Shown here: positions 11,292-23,736 of the stretch, piece after piece
Layout: each line of letters begins with the position of its first letter
How positions within the stretch are numbered: position 1 is the stretch's first letter
Assembly: GCF_020382885.2 (NCBI RefSeq)
Contig: NC_058507.1
Location: 498,501 to 562,500, forward strand
DNA length: 64,000 nt
Direction: 5' to 3'
DNA from: Scatophagus argus
Lineage: Eukaryota > Chordata > Actinopteri > Scatophagidae
Notes under the pieces: generated by a model
What the model was told of the DNA's origin: nothing
Seen by the model: only the letters and a program-made list of their open reading frames with translations
Databases searched by the model: none
Made by a program: the position numbers and the translations under genes

Positions 11292-14068
11292 CAGATCAGC
11301 TGCAGTTTGGTTCAGCCTGTTTGGAAAAACGATGAGGTGATCACTTCATTATCACTTCAGTCGCACTGAGCAGGTGCAAACACGAGGTCACGTGAATCTG
11401 ATTATTTGATGAGCTGAGCTTCTCGTTAATGTGTTCTGATCAGCTGATTACACCGACCAATAAGGCTACAGAAGGTCGAGCTGACCGTGGATCAGTAAAG
11501 CGTGAATCCAGACAGGCTGCTGCGTCCCCCCGCCTTTTCAAACAGGCTGCAGTGTGCTCACCTGTAAGCTCGTACTTAAGGGGCGTGTTTTGTTGCTGTT
11601 GTGTGTCTGAGTGGTTTGTTGGTGTGCACCTGCTGTCACGTGATAAATAAAGTTTTATTCTCTATTACAGTTCAAATATTTAACTGTGAGCTTCATGTGG
11701 AGCTCCGACTCTGTTGGCTTCTCCTCCTCTTCAGCACCTGTAAAAACTGCTCAGGTTTTATTTTGGCGGGACCACGACGCCGACGCTCAGCGATCGAAGG
11801 CTCGCTGGTCCCTGGTCAGAATTGGCGACTTGACTTGGTTTGCTGTGCGATGAAGCAGTTCAAATCAAGTTGTTTTTCCTTTTGCTGTCACACAAACTCA
11901 GCCGGATTGAACGCCTCCAGACTCCTGCAGAGCTGGCCCCTCCACCCGACCCGGAGGATCCGGATTATCCTGAACATCAGGATTATACGAGCACGGCGGC
12001 CAGCTCTGTCCCGGGCAGCTGAGGCTGCAGGTGATCTTTAGTGAAGAGACGAGCGTTTCACACGTTATTTACTGTGCGGTGCTGCTCGCCTGGTCCACGT
12101 GGGCCCGCTGATGCTGGATCAGAATTAAAATCTTTTGCTTTACGTGTGCTGAAGGTCGACCTTCCCCTGAAGATCGAACTCGATCAGACGATGAGGAGCA
12201 GGTTCACTGTGGTGTGAGTTCAGTTAAAGGAGACATTTTGCAGATTCGCTGTCATCTGTCATCGCAAAGCATGCTGGGAAAACACACACACACAGGTCCA
12301 TCCCCAGCAACCTCACATGTGTATGTGTGACATCTGGACACATCTGCTACCTGTCACCATCAGTTACACCCCCCACTGTGTGTCAGAGCTGCAACAGGAG
12401 CTGTCAATCAACACACATACACACACAACACTATGTTGTTGCTGTGTGTGGATTTGTGTACTTCACTGTGGTGTGTGTCACGTTGTGAGGATCCGTCTTC
12501 CTTATGGGGACAAAACTGAAATCCCGCAACATAAATCCTTAAATATTCGTGTGAAGAGTTGCTTTAAGGTTAGGTTGATGTTAGGCTTAGGTTTGTGATG
12601 GAAATTTTGTATGCTTTGTAGTAACAATGACATAATGTTTACTTTTACTTTATGGTTAATCTGTAGCTTTAGTTGTGTAGTGTTATAGTGACCAAGTAAT
12701 GACCTGGTGAACTGACTCTTACAGCCCTGTTGTAAATAAATATAAGTTATATATAAAGCAGGAAGAGGGCAGAGGGCAGGAAGAGATCTTCATCCCACAG
12801 GAGATAAACCTGAACTGGGTGCTAACAGGTACTGCATCCTGTCTGTTTGTCCTTCAACCTGTGAAGGAATGTGTTTGAAGCTCCAAACAAAGAACCACAG
12901 ACACATCAGAAAGAACAAAATGAGATGAAGCCTTCAGTCAGGGGGCTCAGCTCTGAACTGCTTGCTGCCGTGTGGTTCTGAGTGTTGCCTCGTCTCTATA
13001 GAGATTACAACATTTTGGTGCTGACTATCTTCTGGATTTGTTGTGTTTTCCTTTGCTTAACTCGCTACAGGCAGAAATGAAATTGCAGTAGCAGGTTAAC
13101 GTAAGTAATGTTTATTGTTACGGTCAGGTGGTGGTTAAGCCTCCAGGAAATAAATGGAAGTCAGTGTAATGTCCCCAAGAGGGATGGAAACACGACTCTG
13201 TGTGTGTGTGTGTGCATGTGTGTGTGCGCTTGTGTGTGAGTGTGTGTGTGTGTGACAGATGGCCTCTGGATGCTGCTGTTGGGGCAGATTAACTACAAAC
13301 ACACACACGGACTCATGTTAGCCCCATGCTAACATGTTAGCATTAAACAGATAAACTGGTCAACAGGAAATTGAATCTCTCTCTCTCATACACACACACG
13401 CACACACCTGACCAGCTGTGACAGAAGCACTCGAGCTCTTCGGCCCTCAGGTGTGTCGTTTCCTGGTAGGAGCCGTGTGACTTCCAGAGAGAACAGCTGG
13501 TTTGTGTCCACTGAATGAACCACCTTCAGCAGGTTGGCCATGGAAAAGCAGAGTGACTGTCCATCAGGTCACTTCCTGTCTTTATATTGTGCTGCTTTTA
13601 AACACGGGACAGGAAGGAAAAGCTGCCCTCTTTAAGCTGTGAATGACTGAGTATTGTATTACCTCTGAGATGTCGCAGAGTACAAGCACACGTCATCATA
13701 AAATGCAAAGTACAAGTACCTCGAGCTCCTGTCCGCTGTTCGCAAACGGCGCCGGCGAACAGCTGACCCACGGCTTGTGTCTGACCTTTTGCGTTCGCAT
13801 GAGCTGAGGACTTCATGAGGCAGAAAATGAGCCCATATGGCTGCAAAATCACATCAGTGTCACCAAGAACCGTGTGACGGCAAGAGACGACGACGACAAC
13901 AACAACAACAACAACAACAACAACACTCACTCGCTGAGGGGATGACTGCAGGCTGCAGCTGCTCCACCAACACCATCATGATGATGATGATGACCACACA
14001 AACCGAACTGTGACAATGAACTCATCACCAAACTGATTCACCTGTACACAAAAATGACACAAGGAGGC
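9836..14068. other. Intergenic with scattered microsatellites
   Basis: No gene found. It contains a CTC run (about 10830-10866), a pure CA run (11241-11291), TG-rich DNA (about 13198-13255) and an AAC run (about 13886-13925). The stretch 12430-13215 has words such as GGGGACAAAA, TTAGGCTTAGG and GTCCCCAAGAGGGATGGAAACAC followed by TG repeats. They resemble an old interspersed fish repeat whose family I cannot name. Confidence 0.5.
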
Positions 14069-14157
14069 GACAGGACGCCGTGCGGCGGGACGACGGGACG
14101 CCGTGCGGCGGGACGACGGGACGCCGTGCGACGGGACGACGGGACGCCGTGCGATGG
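14069..14157. repeat. GC-rich 23-bp minisatellite
   Basis: Nearly four tandem copies of the 23-bp unit GACGGGACGCCGTGCGGCGGGAC, with one or two substitutions between copies. It is far more GC-rich than its surroundings. Confidence 0.9.
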
Positions 14158-14679
14158 AACGTTTTCACAGCAACATCACGGCTCACATCAGGATCTGAAT
14201 TCACTTCACCAGTCCACCGACTCATTTCGGACGCCACAGGGACATTCTGATGTGGCACCGACGGCGAACGTTGTGAGATGTTTCTACGCGATCTCGCTTT
14301 CCAGCGGCGCACGTTGCCAACATTTAGTCCGCTGGTTGGGCTTCCTGTCCGCCGTTTGAGCAGAGAGATAAACTGGGATCCAGTTTACCCATCAGGCTGT
14401 TCTCACCCCATCAGCCTGATCAATGGGCTGATTGTTCCATCCATTAATCAACTGATTATGTGGTCTCAGCAAAGAGTCCGATAATAAAAGATAAAAGAGA
14501 ACAGCAGCTGTTTTTAATCAGCGATCAAAATGGCTCTCTGATTACTTTTCTGTCAATTCACTGATCGATTACTCAACTAATAAATCAATCAGCTTGTCAC
14601 AAACTGAAAATCTACAGAAACACGCAGAAGCTTTCAGTTCTGTTCATTTACCCAACAAACACACACACGTTACATCCTC

Positions 14680-15238
14680 CTTCCTTCCTTCCTCCCCTCT
14701 ATCCTCCTTCCTTCCTTCCTCCCCTCCTTCCTTCCTTTGTCCTCTCTTTCTTCCTTTCTCCCCTCTATCCTCCTTCCTCCCCTCTGTCCTCCTTCCTTCC
14801 TTTCTCCCCTCTTTCTTCCTTCCTCCCCTCCTTCCTTCCTTTCTCCTCTCTTTCTTCCTTTCTCCCCTCTTTCCTCCTTCCTCCCCTCTATCCTCCTTCC
14901 TCCCCTCTATCCTCCTTCCTTCCTTCCTTCCCTCCTTCCTTCCTTTCTCCTCTCTTTCTTCCATTCTCCCCTCTATCCTCCTTCCTCCCCTCTGTCCTCC
15001 TTCCTTCCTTTCTCCTCTCTTTCTTCCTTTCTCCCCTCTTTCCTCCTTCCTCCCCTCTTTCCTCCTTCCTCCCCTCTATCCTCCTTCCTCCCCTCTATCC
15101 TCCTTCCTTCCTTCCTCCCCTCCTTCCTTCCTTTCTCCTCTCTTTCTTCCTTTCTCCCCTCTATCCTCCTTCCTCCCCTCTGTCCTCCTTCCTTCCTTCC
15201 TTCTTCCCCTCTGTCCTCCTTCCTTCCTTCCTCCCCTC
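14680..15238. repeat. CTTCCTTCC / CCCCTCTATCCT pyrimidine satellite
   Basis: About 560 bp of pyrimidine-only repeat on the plus strand. TTCCTTCC blocks alternate with CTCCCCTCTATCCTC or CTCCCCTCTGTCCTC blocks. Long Ser/Pro/Leu and Glu/Arg frames through it are not genes. Confidence 0.95.
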
Positions 15239-15880
15239 CGTGGAGGTGGAGACATCAGCGGCGGACTAAACTGTATGGATGTAAGTAACTGTGTGTGTGA
15301 TGTAATAGCGGTCGTCTCACTCTAATCTCTGACAACATGACAGATTACAGATAATCTGAGTGTGTGAGCTGACGTCACACGGGACACACGGCCGAGTCCA
15401 CAGTCCAAACTCCAGTCTGTATGGAGGCCTCCGGCTGCCAGCATAAGCCTCAGTGTGCTCCAACACGTCGCTGCCAGCACGAAGGGGCACACGGTTTACA
15501 TGTTTAACACATGCGGCAACAGGACTTTAAGACCTCGATGAAAACAGGGTGCAGTCTGCAGGACAAACCACAGAAATGCTTTCACATGTGCTCCACAGCT
15601 GCAACCATTGGTCGATGAAAAGATCACCAGTTACCAAATGTTCCTTTCAAACATTTGCTGGTTCCAGCCTCTTAAGCATCAGGACCAGCTGCTTTGGGTT
15701 CTGGACTGCTGGTTGGACTAAAGACGGCATCAGAAGACGTCACTGGAAACTGATGGGACATTTTATAGGCTAAAGGACTGAATGTGATTATAATCGACGG
15801 GTTAATCAATCCTGAAAATAATGGTCAGTTAGTAACCATCGGTAATCTGGTCCAGCTGATTCAGGACTTGGCACGTTCGG

Positions 15881-16318
15881 TTGTCTCTGAAAACACTCGT
15901 CCATGCTTTTGTTACTTCTAGGCTGGACTACTGCAACTCATTATTATCAGGATGTCCAAATTACTCCATTAATAACCTGCAGCTGATCCAGAATGCAGCA
16001 GCTAGAGTTTTGACAGGAATCAGTAAAAGGGATCATATCTCCCCCATCTTAGCTTCTCTTCACTGGCTTCCAGTAAAATTCAGAATAGACTTTAAAATTC
16101 TCCTACTTACATATAAGGCCCTAAATGGACTCGCCCCATCATACCTGCAGGATCTGATAGTCCCATATAGTCCCAATAGAACACTGGGAAGACGAGTCTT
16201 CAACTATCAGGCAGCCCTGCTGTGGATCCAGTTGCCAATCTGGGTTCAACAGGCAGACACCACCTCCACTTTTAAGACCAGACTTAAAACCTTTCTGTTT
16301 AGTAAAGCGTATAGTTAG
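15881..16318 (+). CDS. L2-type reverse transcriptase C-terminus (fragment)
   Basis: Reads in frame through conserved C-terminal motifs of L2/CR1-group LINE proteins: [46 protein letters not shown] and LNGLAPSYL. The RT catalytic core and endonuclease are missing. The frame ends in its natural stop at 16316-16318. This is a dead fragment, not a host gene. Confidence 0.85.
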   Translation: MSLKTLVHAFVTSRLDYCNSLLSGCPNYSINNLQLIQNAAARVLTGISKRDHISPILASLHWLPVKFRIDFKILLLTYKALNGLAPSYLQDLIVPYSPNRTLGRRVFNYQAALLWIQLPIWVQQADTTSTFKTRLKTFLFSKAYS

Positions 16319-16467
16319 CCCCAAACAAAGTGTGTAGGGCTGGTAGGCATAGTTACAGTCACTTCTTGACAGACAGCCACAGGTAGAACAGGTGTGACTA
16401 ACTGTTAATCTTTAATCTCTATCATAGCTACGCTGCTGGGGGACACAAACATGATCCACCGAGCAGT

Positions 16468-16970
16468 TCCCCCACCTCCCCAACACCACCACCATCTCTA
16501 CTCTCCCACCACCATCTCTACTCCCCCACCTCCATCTCTACTCCCCAACACCACCACCATCTCTACTCCCCAACACCACCACCATCTCTACTCCCCCACC
16601 TCCTCAACACCACCACCCTCTCTACTCCCCCACCTCCCCAACACCACCACCATCTCTACTCCCCCACCTCCCCAACACCACCACCATCTCTACTCCTCCA
16701 CCACCTCCTCAACACCACCACCCTCTCTACTCCCCCACCACCATCTCTACTCCCCCACATCCTCAACACCACCACCATCTCTACTCCCCCACCACCATCT
16801 CTACTCCCCCACCTCCTCAACACCACCACCCTCTCTACTCCCCCACCACCATCTCTACTCCTCCCCCACCTCCTCAACACCACCTCCATCTCTACTCCTC
16901 CACCTCCTCAACACCACCACCATCTCTACTCCCCCACCTCCATCTCTACTCCCCCACCTCCTCTCCTCTT
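16468..16970. repeat. CACCACCATCTCTACTCCCC minisatellite inside the LINE 3' UTR
   Basis: Units of about 20-40 bp combining CACCACCATCTCTACTCC with CCCACCTCCTCAACACC, repeated some 15 times with variants. It is nested between two recognisable halves of the L2-type 3' UTR, so it expanded after or within the insertion. Confidence 0.9.
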
Positions 16971-17450
16971 CTTCCTCTCCCCTCATCAGATCAACATATA
17001 ATTCATTATATTCTGTCACTAAGTGTGTGTCCAGTTGTCCTCGTAGTTTTGTGTCTCTCCCTCTCTTTCTTTCTCTCTCTGTATCTTTCTGCAGGTTTCT
17101 CTCCATCCAGATCTACATGTTGAACTGCATCCTCTGACAAACCCAGTGACAAACCCAGTGTCTACTGTCAACATCTGCCTGTCGTATGATGTTTACTGCA
17201 TGTTTCTCTCTCTCTCTGTCTCTTTCATCCTCTCTGTCCTGTCTACCTCTTCTTCTCCTCCTTCACCCGGCCGACTATCAGCAGGATGGTTCTCCCTTGT
17301 GAGTCGGGTCCTGCTCAGGGTTTCTTCCTGTTAAAAGGGAGTTTTTCCTTGCCACTGTCTGCTTGCTCGGGGTTCAGGCTCTGTAAAGCATCTAGAGACA
17401 ATTTTGATTGTAAAAGATGCTATGTAAATAAATAAATTGAAAATGAATTT

Positions 17451-17928
17451 AATTAAACCGAATCATCATCACCATCATCATCATCACATAAAGGAGCTCA
17501 TTCAAGGTTCTCACAGGAAGTCAAACCTCCAGTCCTGTCAGAGCAGACACAAACCAGTAACGTCATGTCAACATGTCCCACTGAGACACCGTCCACACCT
17601 GTAGGGTGACTCACTGCCTCGCTGTGGGAGCATTACCTGGACAATGACAGCAATGTCCCGTGTAGCATCACCGTCCTGTTATCACAGGTGTGCTCGTGTG
17701 GAGGTGCTACCTGTTGTGCCTTCCGGCCAGGCGTGAATGTAATATGACTGAATGAGCAACACACACACACACACACACACACGCAAGCACGAACACTCAC
17801 ACTACATCCCTCACAAGGTCAAGTTGGTGTGGGTGGTGTTCCGGGTTACACGCCGTTAAAATCGTGTTTAACGCACTGAAACATTTGAAAATGGACAACA
17901 TGTCTGACTGCGTGTTAGTGCCGTCCTT
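17451..17928. other. Intron-side sequence next to the 18.0-kb first exon
   Basis: No coding frame recognised. Contains a CA run at about 17757-17785. On the minus strand this lies just downstream of the splice donor at 17930-17929, so it is probably the start of that gene's first intron. Confidence 0.5.
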
Positions 17929-17930
17929 AC

Positions 17931-18003
17931 CGTACACGCCCTGGCCGTGCACGCCCTGTAGGAAGCCGGTGAAAAGCCACAGGAGACCGAAAACTAAACC
18001 CAT
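17931..18003 (-). CDS. First coding exon of an unrecognised secreted or membrane protein
   Basis: A minus-strand exon beginning with an ATG at 18003 in good context (A at -3, G at +4). It encodes a textbook signal peptide (MGLVFGLLWLFTGFLQGVHG) and four more residues, then ends at the donor ACG|GTAAGG (donor GT at 17930-17929) in phase 1. A signal-peptide exon ending in phase 1 is common in genes for extracellular modular proteins. It sits in a CpG-rich block (about 18050-18660) that also holds an in-frame upstream extension without clear conservation. I could not find its second exon in the remaining 17.9 kb downstream, so the intron may be long and leave the window. I do not recognise the gene. 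Confidence 0.55.
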
Positions 18004-18029
18004 CTTCACATCCTCCTCTGGCTGCCTCG

Positions 18030-18665
18030 CTGCTTCTCTCCCACCGGGGATGAGGATGTCAATTCGGTTCCCTCCTCCTCCTCCTCCGCTCCGGCCGGCG
18101 TCCCTCCGCGCGGAATCCGGCCCGGTCACTGGTTCTCATCCAAATATCCGAACGTGTCCCCGCCAGCACCCGCCACCACCCCCCAAAGCCCGGTCAGATG
18201 TGACAGGAAGGTCCGGCGCTGCTCATACTGGAGCTAACGTTAGCTAAAACCGTCAGTCAGATGACCGGGACGGCGGTCAGCGGAGACCCGAGAGGAAGAG
18301 CAGGTGCCTCAGCTGCGTCTCCTTGATGGTGACATTGTGGAAGAAGATTAAAATTCAAGAAAAACAACGTCGATGCTCCGACCGGGAGGATGTTCACCAG
18401 TCCCCGCTGCCCCTCCGCCGAGTCCACCGGGCTTCTGGTCCGTTAGGCGGTCGCAGGGCAACATCCATCACTCTGGGCAGAAGCGGTGCCCGCTCCGGGT
18501 CCTGTCCCTGCTGGGTGGCTCTTCGTGGGCCGCCAGGCAGAAAAGGAGACGCAGAGAGTCGGGGCTCCGTGACACTCCGGCGCAGAGAGATAAGCAGTCA
18601 GTGCAGTCGACTGGTCGGTGGATTTTACCGGTGAGGGACGTCACCGAGCGAACAGAACAGTAAAG
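18030..18665 (-). promoter_or_regulatory. CpG-rich promoter region and 5' UTR
   Basis: GC- and CpG-rich sequence unlike the AT-richer DNA on either side, immediately upstream of the signal-peptide exon. I see no TATA box. It is most simply a CpG-island-type promoter for that minus-strand gene. Confidence 0.5.
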
Positions 18666-19424
18666 TCGAAAAGCGCGTACAAGAATACGACTTCCGGGAA
18701 GGTGCTTTCAAAATAGTAGTGGCATTTGTCAGTGTTGTGGAAAGACAGCAGGTGTAACTCTCCTTTTATAGCAAATAAAATGCTTTCATTACAAATGTCA
18801 TACACATTTTTGCCTCGTCTGAATTACAAGTCAGATATAGTAAGATTAATAAGATAATATTTATACTCACAGGCAGAGCCGCTCTGCATGGATAATGTTT
18901 GTACGATTTTGTTATTCATTTACAGGCTCATTTTGGTTTTAATTTTATCATTTCAAAGGGATTTTTTCATTTTTCCATTTCATAAGAATGAAATTGTTTT
19001 CTGTTTTGGCATATGGAGATTGTGAAACGACTCATACAACAAGAGATAAAAGTCATGAAGTTTGTTACCATGACAGCCATGAAACTTTGTGCGTTTGTAG
19101 AGGAACTTGAACTTGAAGTGAAGTTAGTTATTTCATGATCCATGTTTATATTACCGCTTTGCTGAACGCTTTTACTTTGACGGGGTCAGTGGCTGTTTTC
19201 CGGTCCCAGTCTGACTCGCTGCAGAGGACTTGATGTTAAGCGCAATCTGCCGCGCGAAACATCACGAGCCGCTGGTTTCTGACCGTGACTGTGGGGAGAA
19301 AAACATCCCTCACGAGACAAGAGGAGCCTGTAGGCGGCACGCGTGGTGGGAAACGACAGCGCGAGCCCTCACTGCGCACGTGTGCGCTGCTCTTTTTTTC
19401 CCAGGACTCCTGAGTAAGGCGGAG
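18666..19424. other. Intergenic, no gene seen
   Basis: AT-rich non-coding DNA, then a small CpG-richer patch at about 19200-19400. No coding signal. Confidence 0.5.
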
Positions 19425-19426
19425 AC

Positions 19427-19458
<32 letters not shown>

Positions 19459-19751
19459 GGAGAGAGTCAGAAAGGGAGAGAGAGAGAGAGGGAGGGAGAG
19501 AGACAGAGGGGTGGGGGGAGAGAGGGAGGGAGGGAGGGAGACAGAGGGGTGGGGGGAGACAGAGAGAGAGAGAGAGACAGAGAGGGAGAGAGTCAGAAAG
19601 GGAGAGAGAGAGAGAGGGAGGGAGAGAGAGAGGGAGGGAGGGAGGGAGAGAGAGAGGGAGGGAGGGAGACAGAGAGAGAGAGAGAGACAGAGAGGGAGAG
19701 AGTCAGAAAGGGAGAGAGGGAGAGAGGGAGGGAGAGAGACAGAGGGGTGGG

Positions 19752-19786
<35 letters not shown>

Positions 19787-20008
19787 TCAGAGAGGGAGAG
19801 AGGGAGGGGGAGAGAGAGAGAGACAGAGAGGGAGAGAGTCAGAAAGGGAGAGAGAGAGAGAGAGGGAGGGAGAGAGACAGAGGGGTGGGGGGAGAGAGAG
19901 AGAGGGGGGGGAGACAGAGAGAGAGAGAGACAGAGAGAGAGAGAGAGACAGGGGGGGGGGGGTTGGGGGGGGAGAGGGGGTTGGGGGGAGAGAGACAGAG
20001 AGAGAGAT
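19425..20008. repeat. GAGAGA / GGGAGGGA purine tract
   Basis: About 580 bp of almost pure purine on the plus strand, with repeated blocks of the form GACAGAGGGGTGGGG and GAGAGAGTCAGAAAGG. The blocks recur at spacings of roughly 100-150 bp. Arg/Glu/Gly-rich open frames here are artefacts. Confidence 0.95.
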
Positions 20009-22863
20009 GTCTCACTCTGGCTCTCTTACAGAAGCTATAACTCGCTGTGATTAATGAGTGGATACCATAATCAATATGTAGACGTGAAAATAAAAATTCA
20101 GTTGGACTTAATCTGATGCTGATTCTGTTGCCTCATCAACTGGTCTCCTCCTGCTGGTCTCTTTTTCCAGTCATGTCACAGTGATTTCAGATAACACACA
20201 CGTTTTCATTTTCAGCACAAATGTAGCCAAATGTTTCTAAAATCACGAAAAGGAAAATGCAGCTTCATGCTCGTTTTCCATCCTCTGCTTCTGCTCTAAT
20301 GTGACTTCCCTGGTTGGTGCAGATAGACAGCAGGTGGAGCTGATTGTCCAGTCATTTAAACCGCTCCACCCGAACGCGACCACTTAGTCGTTAAAAGAAC
20401 TTCAGTCAAAGGTGAAGCGATGGAAACAGGATGTAAAGCAGACATTTGTGTCAGTGTCAGGCATTAATGTGAGGAAGGTTACAGCCTCATCATCGCTCTT
20501 TCAGCTCTTCACTGGAAGTCACAGGTTTCATGGACATCATCAATTATTTACCAAATTTAAGAAAACTGAACAAGCTGACACATTTACTGCTGTTCTGCAA
20601 GCGGTTTGTCCGTGTGGTGTTAGCGTACACATCTCAGGAACTGGACTTAGTTATTTGTCTTTGAAGACGTTTCACCTCTCATCCAAGAGGCTTCATCAGT
20701 TCCTGCTCGCTTGACTAGGCTGGGACTAGTCCACAGAGCGTCACTCACATTGTGTGGTGACATCATTTCCTTTGACAAAGCTCTGAGGTTAGAAGCTTTA
20801 GAAGCCTCGTCTGATCGCTCGCAGAGTCAGTTCAGACTGTTCTTGTAATACTAGTTGGTGAAATGTTGTAGCCAGCTAACTTGTTACTGGTTAGCGTGCT
20901 CTGTTTTCCCTCATCTCTTCTATTATCCTTCTGAGTACTGTATACAAAAACCTTTACAGTTTTTTGGGAACAGGAGCCCATTCTGAGTTTGATGCCTCAG
21001 GACAGACAGACGCATGTTCACCGCTCATGACAAAACGCTTCCTGAGCCATACGGCTGATAGGAGGAGAACTCCCACCCTCAGAGCTTCTGGTGCCGTAGG
21101 TGGCGCTCATGAGATAGTCCAGAACGTATGGGGGCTCATGGAGCTGTAGCCCCAAAATGTAACGTTTTTGGTGGAAAACATTGTGCCAATTTCCATTAGG
21201 TTTAGAGACAACAGATATGGTTCTGTTAGATTATTTTTGCAGCTTTTTTGTAGTGAAATACCTTTCCTGAAAGTATTTGTGCCAGTTTACGTCAATCACA
21301 CACTAAGTTTGTGTTTAGTTTTAACCAGGCTGCTAACGTCTGCTGTAGCTCTCGTTAGGACCACAACACACAAAACCGAAACCGCGTCATTGTGGTTATG
21401 TTCACGTAATGATAGCTGACGTTAGCTTATTGTATTCAAATGTTTATAAAGAAGGAGTAATTATTTTAGCCAGTCAGCTCCCTTCACTGCCGTCCATTGA
21501 GGACGACCTTGCGAGTGTCCTCTGGGTGAACTGGAGCCAACCTTTGGTACGCTGGGATAAACAGGAAGTGCTGGGGTTAAAAGACTCCCAGTTTAACTCT
21601 GTGTTCAATCATCCTGTAGGCTCAACAGTTTCCTGTCCCGTCAGTCTTTCTGCAGGACAGTTCCGATTTGTTCTGATTTCATTTTTTAATTACAACAGAA
21701 CAGCACAGCACAGCACTTGCCTTTACTTCTCCTCCTCCTCACATTAATAACATCGAGTTACCCTGCAGCGTCGCTCCTTCTGGGAGTCTGCTGAAACAGC
21801 TGGGAGGCACCAGACTTCCATCAAAGCTGCACTTCCTTCATCACTGTGTGCGTTCAGCTTCAGTCGCTGTGGGAATCCTGCAGCGTGTCAACAGTCTCTG
21901 TGTGGGGGTCAGTCTCCTTTTCATTCCTTCAGTCCGTGTTGTCTGCTCCTCCTTAATTAAACATCACCTCTAAAAGATGGGCTTGAGTCACACGATTCTT
22001 ATCAGTCACACTAGTTTGAAAGTGTGACAAATTCACTCTTGGTTTTTTGGTGTGGCAGACAAACTGCAGCCAACCAGACAAAACTCTGCTGTTAAAGATG
22101 AAAGTCTCTCCTGCAAAGTCTTCAGGGACAGGTGAGCCTGAAAGGACAAAAGACAAGCAGCGATCCCACAGGCTGTCTGAAGCTTCGATCTGAGCAGAAA
22201 GTATCTGCACGCTCCCAGGAGCTTGTTAACGGAGGAGCAGAAGGAGCTCCTGCAGAAGCTGCTAACATGATAATGTGTCTGCGCGATGGAGCCCAGCGCT
22301 CTGACGGATCATACAAACCGTGTCTCCGAAGAGGCTGAGGACGAAGCAATTAGTCAGAGCTGAACAGATGCTCTCTGCTTTAACAAGGGATGCTGCGATG
22401 GACGCCACGAGGAAGACAGCAAGACAAGGACACGAGGAGTAGGAGGTGAAAGCTGTGCAGGAGGAGGCAGAACAGAAGAGAAAGTGAAAGTGTTGACAGT
22501 CAGTAGTGAACTGTGGCTGCTAACTTGAGCTCAGGCCAAACTGAACGCAGTCCAGACAAAACCAAAGTGAGCACCCGTCCAGGAGGGAGCCGTGTCATGA
22601 ATCAAGCACGGAGGCCGGTTTCTTAGCTGATCGTCATGGCAACATGACAACAGAAACCCGTGTGACATCATCGTCAATGTGAGACGGGAACAGTGGAGGG
22701 CGTCAGAGGTATGGTGAAGCTGCTGAAGACGGGCAGGAGAGTCTGACAGCTCCGGTCACTCCGATTCTCTCTGGCCAATCAGAGCTCTGCAGTGGTTGCT
22801 CTCCGCCTGCCTGGGACCTCAACCAAAAACCTACCAGAAACCCTGGCTGTCAGTAGCCCATAC
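20009..22863. other. Intergenic, no gene seen
   Basis: No gene recognised on either strand. It holds the 95-bp Penelope-like tail listed separately. The sequence flanking the hAT element further right (about 22740-22863 and 23745-23870) reads as one older unit that the hAT insertion split. Confidence 0.5.
20639..20733 (-). mobile_element. 95-bp 3' tail of a Penelope-like element
   Basis: Matches 4776-4870 over 95 bp with a single difference (TTCCTG against TTCATG). It contains GACGTTTCACCTCTCATCC and ends at the same place as the larger copy. It looks like an extremely 5'-truncated insertion of the same family. Confidence 0.85.
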
Positions 22864-22871
22864 TCTTAAGG

Positions 22872-23736
22872 CAGGGGTGTCCAAACTAAGGCCCCCGGGC
22901 CAACTGTGGCCCGTGGCCCAGTTTTTATTGGCCCGCATCAAATTATGAAAATATAATTGAGTATGGCCCGCACAAGAAGCTGGAGCGCAACACAATTAAT
23001 GGGTGCAGTTCACCATTTCAACACTAGATGGAGCCAGTCACATAAATGGTGCTTCTCCGCTAAATACAATTACATTAGATTAAGAAAAACTTTTACCACG
23101 ACCCGGCAGAAAATGGCAGAACCAAAGAAACGCAAAACTGAAAGTGAGTGTACAAGATTGGGAACACGGTGGGAAAATGAATATTTCTTCAAAGAAATCA
23201 ACGCAAATCGTTTGTCAAATCAAAGCTGTCAAGCTATCAAGCTGTTCTCAACTCCCTTTCTGGTGGATGCAGAAGAAGTGGAAGAGAGTCTGCAGTTAGA
23301 ACTGATTGAAATGCAGGGTGACGATTCTCTGAAAAGTCAGCATCAGCTTCTCTCCCTCCCTGACTTCGATCGGAGTTTGGATAATGCCAAGTTTCCTCTG
23401 ATGAGACGCCACGCAAAAAGCATGATGAGCCTGTTCGGCTCAACATACATATGTTAACAAACATTTTCTCTGTTAAATCAGAACAAAAACAGACTGAGAA
23501 CCAAAACGACAGAGAATCATCTCTGTGAAGTCCTTCGTGTCTCAACCACCAAACTTTCTCCTGACATGTCAGCCATCCTTCAACCCATAGGACAGCGTCA
23601 CTGCTCCCACTGAGTACAGGTGAGTTGAAAATACACACAGTATTCACGTGTTGACACGTTACCTCAAGTGTGTGGCCCGGCCCTTCGTTTATTTTTCTGT
23701 ATTTGGCCCTCACTAAAAAAAGTTTGGACACCCCTG
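22872..23736 (+). mobile_element. hAT DNA transposon, internally deleted, with perfect target duplication
   Basis: An 865-bp element with 16-bp terminal inverted repeats: CAGGGGTGTCCAAACT at the left and AGTTTGGACACCCCTG at the right. It is flanked by a perfect 8-bp target-site duplication TCTTAAGG (22864-22871 and 23737-23744). The 8-bp duplication and CAGGGGTG ends are hallmarks of hAT/Charlie-type elements. Inside are only the two ends of a transposase gene. The intact duplication and TIRs imply a fairly young insertion, mobilised in trans because its own transposase is incomplete. Confidence 0.93.
23113..23457 (+). pseudogene. hAT transposase remnant (N- and C-terminal pieces joined)
   Basis: A reading frame beginning MAEPKKRKTESECTRLGTRW, as in the N-terminus of hAT transposases related to the ZBED/GTF2IRD2-like group. 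It passes after about 50 residues straight to a C-terminal-like segment (FPLMRRHAKSMMSLFGSTYIC) that precedes the dimerisation region. The central catalytic RNase-H-like part, several hundred residues in a full protein, is missing. The frame stops at 23455-23457. Confidence 0.75.

Larger units (their letters stand above)
15850..17450 (+). mobile_element. L2-type LINE, 3' fragment with expanded 3' UTR
   Basis: A 5'-truncated non-LTR retrotransposon. The last about 145 residues of the reverse transcriptase ORF (15881-16318) are followed by a 3' UTR. The UTR holds a 500-bp tandem array (16468-16970) and ends with CTGTAAAGCATCTAGAGAC and AAGATGCTATGTAAATAAA followed by a short ATTGAAA-type tail. 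Those 3' words are typical of L2-like elements in fish. The pyrimidine array inside the UTR is far larger than a normal UTR would need. Confidence 0.85.

Noticed and set aside
14594-15325. Ser/Pro/Leu-rich frame
   Set aside because: Translation of the TTCC pyrimidine satellite.
16451-17137. Pro/Thr/Ser/His-rich frame
   Set aside because: Translation of the minisatellite in the L2-type 3' UTR.
19230-20054. Arg/Glu/Gly-rich frame resembling an RE-rich nuclear protein
   Set aside because: Produced by the GA purine tract. The N-terminal 60 residues outside the tract have no recognisable similarity.
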